This document shows positions 24,240 through 34,800 of a DNA stretch of 64,000 nucleotides, one piece after another. Within the stretch, counting starts at the first letter, position 1. Each line of letters begins with the position of its first letter. The stretch is from Hyposmocoma kahamanoa (taxonomy: Eukaryota > Arthropoda > Insecta > Lepidoptera > Cosmopterigidae), in assembly GCF_003589595.1 (NCBI RefSeq), contig NW_020656077.1:2334810-2398809 (forward strand). Direction: 5' to 3'. Under the pieces are notes generated by a model. It was given only the letters and a program-made list of their open reading frames with translations, ran no database searches and was not told the DNA's origin. A program made the translations under genes and the position numbers.

Positions 24240-25753
24240 TCAATAAACTGTTGCATGACAATTTTGTTCCTGGGTGTAGTTCACATTTTCAACAAAAAGA
24301 TTTGTAAAAGTTGGGACAATGTTGTCATTGTGTGCATAGGGAGGATACTGATAATTCCAAGTGCTGTTGTTTCGCATTGAAGAGTTTGCTGGTTCTACAT
24401 CAAGTGATTTTAGAGCATTAACAGCATCTTGTTGGCCTTGAACTGCTGCTAGTTTGAGCAGTCGTGTTGCAGTTCCAATGTCGCGTGTGAGCCCACCTCT
24501 GCCCTGCCCGTAGTAAATTCCCAAGTTGTATAAAGCACCTGGATGTTCCAGAGCAGCTGCAGAACGATACAACTCCATTGCCTGTACCAGAAGTAAAATT
24601 GATTTAAATGAAATGGTAGGGTTGGGGATATTCTTATATGAATCTAATAAGTTACTTACAGCTTTCTCGTCAATGGTAACACCAATACCAATTTCATAAC
24701 ACAGCCCTAAATTGTACAGGGCTGGTGCATGGTTTCGGTTAGCAGCAGACCTGAGACACAAAAATGTTGCTTTATGTTAAATAAATTCATAATGTGCAAA
24801 TACCAACTACATGTAACATATTGATCATAGTGTGCAATTGTCAGAATGTTTTTATTGAAATGTTTAAACATGTAGCGAACCACCTACAGCATCAATGTGA
24901 AGCTGGCGAAACACTGATTGTGGTTTGCAACCTTAGAGAAATACCTTAGCAAGTTAAGTCCATCTTGCAGTTGACCATTTTCAATGGCAGCCAATCCAAG
25001 TCTGTTCTCAATTGAGTTCAGAACTTGTCCTAAGTCCCCATCACTGGAATTTGTGTCAGTATCAGTGTCAGTGGAGGTACTGGTAGTTCTTTCATTGCTT
25101 GAATTGTTTTGGTCATTTGAAATTAAGTACACAGTGGGTGTGAATATTTCTATAATCTTCCCAACATTTGTAGCAGAATTTAAGCATACTGCATCTGCGT
25201 CAACATGTTTAACATAAGGATGCAATGTAGAAATCAAGTTCTGTATAGTCAAGCCGCTTTTGTGATGTTTATTCTTATGATACTTGTATTTCAGATGCAA
25301 CAGCTGACTCGCGTACCATCCCACTACCAACGCACTACTCTGTAAGAAATCAGGAAAAAAAATTTTAAAATTATTATAGGTTGAAATAAAAGATCTTAAT
25401 AAATTTTAAACAAAATACAATATTCCATTTTTTGTACGATAACGTAACAAATAAAGCCAAAATAAATGTTAGCCGAAAATAAACACTGATTATTATCTTA
25501 CCCATGTTATGGCACCAATCCAAGTGCGATTGAGTTGATCAAAGTTCCAGCGCTTGCTGTTAGTATCATTGTCGCCTTTAAATGATTTCCAGCATTTTTG
25601 GGAGCTGAACCAACAGCAAGGAGCTGATCGATTGGTCTTATCTTCAGAAGCATTGGTAGCAGAGTTCACAACCCCAGCGGCGCTGCGTTTGTCGAAATGG
25701 TTGACACTTCGTTCAAAAGTATCTCTGATGCGACGCGACACATACTTCCACAT
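24240..25753 (-). CDS. DELE1-like mitochondrial stress-signalling protein with Sel1 repeats
   Basis: Homologue of death ligand signal enhancer (DELE1), the mitochondrial protein that, in mammals, is cleaved by OMA1 and activates the HRI kinase of the integrated stress response. Exons on -: 25753-25502, 25339-24945, 24750-24660, 24581-24240; all phases agree, giving 359 aa. The N terminus (MWKYVSRRIRDTFERSVNHF) is Arg-rich and fits a mitochondrial presequence. A tryptophan-rich hydrophobic segment (aa 79-98, IGAITW then SSALVVGWYASQ) resembles the hydrophobic stretch of DELE1. A Ser/Thr/Asp-rich linker follows. Two clear Sel1-like repeats (aa 216-303) contain HAPALYNLGLCYEIGIGV and HPGALYNLGIYYGQGRG. 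The protein is shorter than human DELE1 (515 aa), with fewer recognisable repeats. Another Sel1 protein remains possible, but the N-terminal layout favours DELE1. Confidence 0.75.
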
Positions 25754-26162
25754 GATGAGATCCGTGTTCTACATCAAATTTCTTAGAATGAGGCCATGGT
25801 CGGCCGGAAGACCGAACGCGACGATTAGATAAAAAATTTAGAGATCTTGAAGATCCCCAAAAGTACTTTGTGAGATCCCCACAACGCAAAACAGCATCTG
25901 CTTCTGCACTAAACTTTTTTTGTAAAAATTTAACGGCTTTCGACTTTGGCATTAAGCCATACAGCCTACAACAGCTATTATTCATATGACATCACAAGCA
26001 GAAATGATTTAACTGTAAATAGCTTCGTAATTGTTTATGTTTTTAGTAGAAACGGCAGGATGCGGGGAATATTTTGCTCTTTTTAGTCTATTTAGATATC
26101 GTAGATGATACATTAGATATATCATCGGGGGTAGTGCAATTCCGTGTTTCTATCTAAACATA

Positions 26163-26235
26163 TTAAAGTGGATTCACAATGCACAAATTGCAGCAATATG
26201 TAGTCAGAATTTGTTCATTGTGAATCCACCTTTAA
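26163..26235. mobile_element. 73-bp MITE
   Basis: TTAAAGTGGATTCACAATGC at the left and TTCATTGTGAATCCACCTTT at the right are reverse complements over about 27 bp with a short centre. The ends are TTAA-like. It is non-coding and lies about 0.4 kb upstream of the DELE1-like start. Confidence 0.65.
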
Positions 26236-26656
26236 TATTATTTGCTCAAAAATATGATTTTGATCCCTGTGACACTTCATTTGATGTTCGAAAAGGGGTG
26301 AGGTAAAAGTCGATAGTTTTTTTAGTGTATTTTTGAAGCAAAGTTCTCTATCTAACTAATACGGATATGACTTATTATTTATAGTTTATTATACTTATTT
26401 ATAGTTTTATCGAAGAATTTCGTTATGAATTCGGAAAAAGAAATTAATTTATATTTGGTGGTTGTAAACACTCTGTCACTCCTTGTACCTATACGTAAAC
26501 AGTTATCAATTTATTTGGAACATCCTATTCCGACCATTGATTCTAAATATTGTACTGGAAAAAACCTCTACATGCTGAAGAATGTTGCATAAAAGTCCGT
26601 TAAGGATAGTGTCTCAATTTTGGTGTACCTATTTACAAACTTTAAAAATTATAATT

Positions 26657-26718
26657 TAATGCCAATTTACCAAATCTAAGTAGTAGAGCACCTGCTTAGA
26701 TTTGGTAAATTGGCATTA
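26657..26718. repeat. Perfect 24-bp-arm hairpin
   Basis: Arm 26657-26680 (TAATGCCAATTTACCAAATC plus TAAG) is exactly reverse-complemented at 26695-26718 with a 14-nt loop. Absolute identity of the arms suggests a young insertion or a transcribed hairpin. Confidence 0.75.
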
Positions 26719-27515
26719 GTATTGGCGTAGCGTTGGAAAAAGAATTTCGTTATCATTTTGAACAATGACCTTATACACTTCATAATAGCCCTATAATGAT
26801 AACAACAAAATGCCAAGGAAAAAGGAAATTACATACTTAAATTACTACTTAATTTTATCTTTGCAAAAGAGGATAAAAACTACGACGTTTTAAGTATGTT
26901 TAAAAAAATGGTTACCTTCACTTTGTTTTCGTCCAAAAAGTATAGAATGCAATATTATCGTGATTGTGGCGGAAGGGAATGGAAGCGGATTTTTGTTACG
27001 ATGTTATATGTAGCGTAATGAACTTTATGGTCAATTGTGTAACGTACATACAAACTAGATACGAACGAAAAAAGACGTCTCTCGTATCCGCGGAATTGTC
27101 GTAAAATCCGCTGCTGCCGTCGGCGACGCCTGGCGAATCCTTGGGTAGTGGCACGAAAGCAGTCGCAGTATAACGTCAAACATCGACGAAAAACTATAGC
27201 TTCAAGGCGCGGTCGATGGAGTGCTTGAGCGTTCGAGCGAACGCGGGCGCCTTCTCGCATAGCGAGGCGAAATTGACGCTTCCGTTCCATTACGTTATGC
27301 TGGAATGTACATTGAACCTAAGTGTTTGGCTCAATGTATATTCGTCCGGACTAGGACGAAGTATTCCGACCAGTTCGCTGCTAGGCTACCAACTGCTCCA
27401 CGTCCTGTGGCCTTCCTTCTGCGCTGACGACTAAACAGGGGAGTACTATACTCGGAAGCGGAAAACCATAAATCTTAAGGCACGTTACCAAGACCCGTAT
27501 TAATATAAATTTATG

Positions 27516-27631
27516 TACAGGGTCAAGAGCACGTCAAGCTTTACACTTAAGACTTAAATCCAACTCTATGCCGCTTACGATAAGAACGGTCCAAAATGCA
27601 AAGTGTCAAGTTTGATGTGCTCTTGACTGTA
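27516..27631. mobile_element. 116-bp palindromic MITE, copy A
   Basis: Begins TACAGGGTCAAGAGCACGTC and ends GATGTGCTCTTGACTGTA. The internal CAACTCTATGCCGCTTACGA is conserved with the other copies (28721, 49008, 50402, 54910). TA at both ends fits the target-site duplication of Tc1/mariner-type MITEs. Confidence 0.8.
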
Positions 27632-28189
27632 CCACTTTCGGTTTATTTTATTCAAAATTTAAATTTTAAATTGTGATTTTTTTGTTTCATATTATAATTA
27701 TTTCTATTTTCTGATTTCTTTTTTAATTTTCTACCCTCTTAGGAAAAATAAGAACTAGGGAATAAAAAAATAGGGAAAGGTACAACTCTTGAGTATTGGT
27801 CACAGACCAAACTTCCGTGGTATTGGGGTTCCGTGGTCATATTCTCTTTGGGTGTTCTGTGGTTTGGCATTATGCCTCCAGATTACCTAGTATAGTACAG
27901 CATTTTAATATTCTATATTATTTTCTTCATTAAGTATTCTAAATTTTTTGTGAACGTTTTTAAACTTAACTTACACATTTCTGAAGCAAATTATAAGTGG
28001 TGTAAATAAATATTCCATGGAAACATAGTTCCGAGTTATTCTGTACTCTTGGTACAAGTAAGCATATTCTACGATTTGGAGGCAGTTAACCACTATTTTC
28101 AGGTAAACACAGCTTAAAATTTTTAAGCATTCTGTTCCTTAATGAACATGTTGCCTAACATTTGTTAACAATTAATGTATCACCCAATG

Positions 28190-28290
28190 TATCCGCCTGT
28201 TCCACTAGTCCGTAATAGCTGTGTCTGTGTGTCCCCTGGTGGAGACTAGTGGATTTTTTCCCACTCTTCCCTACTTAAGGAATGAGTGGA
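28190..28290. repeat. Interspersed repeat related to 4030-4150
   Basis: Shares TTCCACTAGTCC, TGTCCCCTGGTGGAGAC, TAGTGGATTTTTTCCCAC with the locus at 4030-4150. Class unknown. Confidence 0.4.
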
Positions 28291-28720
28291 GTTTCATATC
28301 CTATACCGATATACCTAGCTATCGACTTATACTAAAAATATCAAGTGAAACCGTCTAACATATTCATTAGCGACAATGTTAAAGAGCACGGTGGTGGTGT
28401 AAAAAAGCTGACGCCATGTTGAATACCACATTCGTATATATTCACATGCCAGAAAAGCGGCTTAAGTTAACAAATCGACTTTTTTGGCCACACCAACTAA
28501 GAAGTGAATTAAGTGTTGTTTTAACTTACATTCACGCTTCAGCATACAGAATTTTGTTATTTTGCCACGGACCGTTTAGTCTTACACTACCCGTCGTTAC
28601 CAGAGTTACTTAATGTCTTAACTTTATATTGTTTTTACAGATTACCTTTTATTACCTTTGTCGGTATTACGGAACTAGTAAATGGGTGGTGCAACGTTGT
28701 CGATAGATGCAGACGGTAGG

Positions 28721-28836
28721 TACAGGGTCAAGAGCACGTCAAGTTTGATACTTAAAATTTAAGTTCAACTATATGCCACCTGCGATAAAAATCGTCCAAA
28801 ATCCAAACCATCAAGCTTAACATGCTCTTGTCTGTG
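28721..28836. mobile_element. 116-bp palindromic MITE, copy B, adjacent to the FucTA start codon
   Basis: Begins TACAGGGTCAAGAGCACGTC; right end ACATGCTCTTGTCTGTG is more diverged. It ends 19 bp before the proposed FucTA ATG (28856), so it lies in the 5' UTR or core promoter if that start is right. Confidence 0.75.
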
Positions 28837-28855
28837 CCAGAGGGCGTCAAACGCG

Positions 28856-31800
28856 ATGTGTATGCAATGGACAGCATGCTGTGCCCTGCTGTCATTGCAG
28901 TTGTTGTCGCTGTTAGAGGCGCGAGCTACGCTACACTCTACTTTAAATAGGTATTAGGGTTTGTTATACTGTATATAAATATTGTACGTTTTTCCTATAA
29001 TCTACTTCTTATTTAAGAGTCAGCTCTGTTTAGCGCTCTGACATAACATACAATCATTTATATTATAATCACGACTGGCTCGGTAATTTCAATTCTTAGA
29101 TTTAGTTCTTTTAATATTCATTTCAAGTCGCAACTCGTACCTAGTGGATGAAGTAGCGCAACGACCATGGTTCATGCAAGGTGGCAAACGCCGACCTGTT
29201 GTCGACAGCGACAGCTTATCTGTTATGTGGCTATTTCCTGAAGATGCTCTGGGAGATGCTTTAGGCGAGGACAGGTAAATGAAAGAATTACTTTAAATGT
29301 TATTAGAAGGGTTATTTTCAGGTTAGTTTTGTGTACCTAATTTCGGTGTATTATTTAAGTATTTGAATAAATTATCGTCAAATATTAAATAATATTTCAG
29401 GATATTTCACTGGAATGTTATATATGTAATACGTCATGATAATATTCTACAGTATTTAAATTATAAAAATTCCCTCCGAAATTGTGTAGAGTAAATTAGC
29501 CTACTAGCCTACATAATTAATACGTACAAATTAATTGAAAGATGACCCAAAATAAGTGTCTACCTACACTTGATTGATTTTATTATCTATTAACCGTAAC
29601 AGGATCATGAGTCTGTGCGTATCTTGTGTATGGGTGTATTATGGACTGTGAAATACCCAATAGGGTATTTCACAAATATGTTTCAGAAATTGTCACGCAG
29701 AAGTGGCATAAATGTTTTCAAAATTGGTTAATTCGTATGAAAAAGTGCATTAACGCTAACGGAGAATATTTTCAGAAACAATAAATTCATTTCTGACCAT
29801 TTACAGTATTTTTTCTTATTCATTCCGGAAACTTATAGTGCGCCTCACGTGTCAATTACTGAGGATAGACCTGAAGATCGTTTTTGGATCAGCGGCGTAG
29901 GGTGGGGTGCAGAGAGGGCCATGGCTCCGGGCGGCTTCGAGCTCTAACCAGTCACATTTTTTTTACTCAAATGATACCTTGAACACAAAGGTGGCGACGG
30001 CAAACTAACACAAAAACACAATCGAGCCAAACCTGCCCGATCGTACTACTTTTATAATCGTGAAAATAGAGTGGGCAACAAATTTAAGGTTGGTCCCGAG
30101 CGGCAGAAATTAATGCTACGCCACTATTTTCGATATCACAATCTTCATTTGACCGGACATATTAACAGTTAAAATCAGCTGGAGAGATGCTCGCGTACCA
30201 GTTTATCAAAGGATTCTTAGCTTGTACAGCACTTATAACTTTCTACACAAATACCTACCTATCGCCGCCGTTTCTTTCAGAGTTCTTAATTCTGACATTT
30301 TGTATACCATTTAAGTATTTTAATTTCAAGGAATTTCTATATTGTTTTCACTTTTCATCTTTTTAAGTTTATTTGATGTTGTCAAATGAAAAGTATTAAA
30401 TTTTGCTTCCCTTTTTGTTATGTAATCTATTTTCGCCCTCCTGGGTTTTTTCAGGATCATCGATCAATTAATGTATACAATTTCAAGCGATGTGCTGCTA
30501 AATAAGACGATCTTATTAGCAAATGAGTACAGCACATGGAATGTCCACAGTGGCCAAACAGAATTCGTTCAAAATAAGTGTCCGGTAGACCGGTGTATAC
30601 TGACTATGAATTCGGACGAGTCTGGCACCGCTGACGCGATTCTGTTCAATGAATACCATACGACATTGAATGCCAGGCGTCCGCCAAATCAGGTGAAATT
30701 CAGTTGTTCTTTAAATACCTACCTGTAGACCGTTGCGTATATGCACCTCACTTTAATAATAATCATTTATATTCTATTATTACATTTTAGATATGGATCT
30801 TGTACTATCTAGAATCTATCTACGCAGTTCAATTTTGTCAAACATCCCCTTTACAAGTATTCAACTGGACGGCGTCCTATCGCCGCGACTCAGATATCGT
30901 TACACCTTATGAACGGTGGGTCTATTACAACCCCAAAATCACACAGAAGGAACTTGATCGAAATTATGCTGCTAACAAAACCAGAAAGGTACATAAACAT
31001 AAAATGCATAGATCGAGGCCTGTTAAGCAAAATCATCAAAGGTGGCTCGTAAAATCTATCTAAAGTACGCCTATAAAATTAATTTTAGCCATTAATTAAA
31101 TTACAGCCTTTAGGTTGTACCTATTTATGATGAAACAGCATTATCAGAATTATTAATACTCACGCAACAGGAGGACACTGGTTCGAATTTTTTTTTCTAA
31201 GGTCTAGTACCTAATAATGTAATTAGATACAGTATGTTTCTTATATTGCAGCGAAAGAGAGAAGTTTGCAGAGCTAAGTGTCAAACTTGTCCAATTGTGG
31301 TTACCAGTCAAATCAGTAATATTATAGTCCTCCTTATCGATTTCGACAACAGCGACTCTTTGACAATAGTTGTGATGTCCGATCACAAACAGAGCAATAA
31401 AGTTGCCCTACAGAGTTGAAAGTATTGTTATACGAGGTCTCCCTATACGTATTGCCGTTTCTCGTTTAATGTTTCTCGTCGTTTTGTTCGATTATTTTTA
31501 CATTTTTATAGATAGTAGGTCGTCAAGTAGGTCGTCAAGACGACCTATGTGAAGCTAGCCTGTCCCAACCATTGTCGACTTCATGGTCACTTTCCATCAG
31601 GTTAGATGGAAGTCAAATTAATTTTTAATAACAAAAAGCTGATAATGATCCATATTAAAATAGCGCAAGCGTGTAGATGCCTCTTGAGCACGCACATCCT
31701 TATAGCGAATATTGTTAATTTTAACCACCATGCTTCCGTTTATCTTCCGCCATCTCGGAATAGAAGACAACTTTAGGCAAACGGTGGTCCTTCTTGCGAA

Positions 31801-34800
31801 AGACGTGGTCGCATTACCTGAGTTGACACTGCTTTAATAAAGCTTCTATGCCATACATCTCGGCCCAGGACTCCGTATTAGGGACACGGTCCTGCCACTT
31901 AATGTTCGAGATTGGTCTGAGACACCGTAGATAAAATGTGTCAAGTTTCCCAAAGTCTGGTTTATAAAGCCATGTTTCTGCGCCATAAAGAAGAACCGGT
32001 AATTTTAAAGGCCTGTAAACACTAATATGTCTTTGAGACTTCTGGAAATCTAGAGAATTCTGGAAATTCCAGACACCGTCATTAAGCCTAAGGTTTGAAG
32101 TGATTTTATCTGTACCTATTTGTGGTGTTGAATCTGATTATGAAATCAGGTTTTATCTATCAGCGATAGTATTCGTAAAGTTTTAATATTTGATATATTT
32201 ATATCGTATACAGTTTGACACGAAGAACAGCTCAAGATGTGAAATACTAAAAAAAATACTTTCTCAAAAAAAAAATTATTTAATACTAGTTACGTAAGTT
32301 ATTCTACTGACATAGTCTTGGTCAATTGATAATCCCGTTACAATGTAAGTATTTATGAGCTCACGCTAAATAAATGTCCAATATTTTAGTTATCCTAAAG
32401 CTACCTACCTGATGGGTTCGCAAATACACTAAAATGCTTAAACCAAACTTTGCGAAAAATTTCCAGGTGGCATGGTTTGTATCGAATTGCCACACCCGCA
32501 ATAGGCGGTACGAGTATGCGCTACAACTCGCCCGGCACATTTCTGTTGATATCTACGGATGGTGTGGCCCCAACAAGTACGGCTGCCTGCGAAACGATCC
32601 CAATTGTTGGAAAATGCTTAATGAACATTACAAGTTCTATTTGGCGTTCGAAAACACAAACAGCAAAGATTACATAACGGAAAAGTTTTTCGTTAACGGT
32701 CTACAGTAAGTTAAATATTTACTCTACTTGATGTTCTTCAAAACGTTGCCAACCAATAATGTGTGTAGGTCTAATCTATTAGACGCCTTTTAATCGGTCC
32801 ACTGCTTTCCGTATCTTGTCCCTAACCCTTGTTGCCATTTGTACAGATTGTTTAGATTGTCAACATTTCTGTATAGAGTTGACGTTACAATACCAACAAT
32901 TCCCTATACCTGCGGCATAAGTCGTCCTTTTCCACAGATTCTGTGTCCTTTCCGCACTCATTTTGCTAAGTCAATCAATTTCTCTCCGGATTTAATCCGG
33001 CCACGCATAAAACCTTTATAAGTCGATAGCTGATATCAATAGATACAAGGAATAATAATATTATTCCTTGTATCACATATTATGTGATTCAAAGATATAT
33101 GCTTCCAACACCGTACAGATGACACCACAAGTACCTACTAAATTTAGAAGTAAAAATAATATTTGTGAAATTGCTTCCTTTTACGATCATCAAGTCCAGA
33201 TAAAGTGTCAGGGCGCACGAGCTGGGTATGGAGATAGCCACTAAAAACCTTCATATTAATAAATTTTAATTTCGTACCTACTAAATAATATTTATTAATA
33301 ATAGGCGGAGTGTCGATTTCCAAATGATGATAACACGATATATTTGCTTAATGAAAATATTACACAAAATCATGACAAAATCCTGTTTTTTTTTTCACTT
33401 TATTGGAATAATTTTTACAAGTTTTTATTTTATATGGTACTGCATGATTGACAAGCGCGCTGTCAGTCGACCAACGAAGAATGACCCGTGATTAACGCTC
33501 TGTGTGTGATTTAACGCTCTACAGCTGCGGACCCTTTTAGTGCGGACCCGACGTCCATTTGTTGGTAGATCAATGATTTCCAAAGATTAATCAAGGCGTG
33601 CTAAGCTTTCCAGGCATCCACTCAATTTTCGCAATTTCCGAACGGAGCAACTAGACTGCTCCTCAATAGGTATGCATGAAATTAAAAACTAAATTTCGAA
33701 TTGCGGTCAAAGGTCATCAAGATCAAAGGAAAAGCATTCAATTGTAAAATTTTGCACGCGCAAATAACGGACACACTCAACGCACACATTCAACATAGCC
33801 CCGCACTAGGAATACCCTCTGTCGCATGTGTCATGGATACACACATAGACAACCTCAAATTATACCCAAACTCACGAGAGAAATAAATGTTGCCCATACA
33901 AATATTTCCCGGCCTGGGAATCGAACCTGGGACCTTTGCGTGGTAGTCCGGCATGGCAACCGTTCGGCCACGAAGGCAGTTGTGCAGAACTGTGAAAAAA
34001 GAAAAATAAGAAAACCTTGCTGCTCTTCGGTAGGTAATCTGTCGACCCCTCTGAACCGCAAAAAAGCATTTATAATAAATGTTAATGTTAATTAAGAAGG
34101 TGTTTTTTAGTATGAATAATAATGAATAATCCATGGTCGGTCACATCGAATTTAGAATTCGCGATTTTTAAACATACTTAGGTACCACGTCTAAATTAAT
34201 TTTATTTTTATTTAATATTTTTTTAAATTAAATTCAAATGCGAATTTTTTATTTTTTGTCTACTAAAAAACTAATACAAAAATCGCACGTGTGCGACAAC
34301 ACGTTTTCGCATGTGACCGGTAATGAATAACAAGGTGTTGTCTTAATCAGGGTTGCTGCTGATACAGGTATTTTACACTTCAGCGGATGCTGAGTTTTTA
34401 CTTTAACATCAGCACATGCTGATCCGCATGCCGATTTGATCTATTTAAAGAAAAGTTGTGGACTATGTAGAGCCTTAGTGAATTTACATGAGAAAGCATT
34501 TTTAAAGTTTTTTATTTGTTTAATGATTTTGTGACATTTGTCAAATCAATCATGCTGTCTAGCTTAATCCTACTGGAATTTTCTCAAAGGCAAGAATCGC
34601 TGCACATCTGATTTTTGAGCTTGCAGAAACATCTTCTAGTAACAACAACTGGATATCTTGTAAATTAAGTCTAAATTTACTAGCCTTTGTTTGAAGGTGA
34701 AACGTGTCCTTATTAATTACAAAAGAAACTTGCATTTGTATGAAATATGTATGATTTATATGCTTAGACATGATGTGCTGCCAGTGGTGATGGGAGCAAG

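Larger units (their letters stand above)
25754..28855. other. Spacer between divergent DELE1-like and FucTA genes
   Basis: Shared upstream region of two divergently transcribed genes. It contains a 90-codon ORF on - (25985-25713) overlapping the DELE1 start in another frame, a 73-bp MITE (26163-26235), a 24-bp-arm hairpin (26657-26718), a GC-richer block 27000-27440 that could hold an untranslated first exon or promoter but has no recognisable protein, two copies of the 116-bp MITE (27516-27631, 28721-28836) and a repeat shared with 4030-4150. Confidence 0.5.
29275..30454. other. FucTA intron with mariner and hAT-like fragments
   Basis: Holds the mariner-end fragment (29700-29850) and an inverted-repeat element (29890-30126). 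The rest shows no feature. Confidence 0.45.
32706..34767. other. FucTA intron with palindrome, repeat-family copy and SINE
   Basis: Contains a perfect palindrome at 33042-33074, an inverted copy of the 11155-11340 repeat at 33330-33530, and a SINE at 33772-33983. Nothing else is recognised. Confidence 0.5.

Noticed and set aside
27216..27434. 72-codon ORF in the GC-richer block before FucTA, considered as its first exon
   Set aside because: Ends in a stop without a suitable donor; the 28856-28950 exon fits phase and signal-anchor expectations better.
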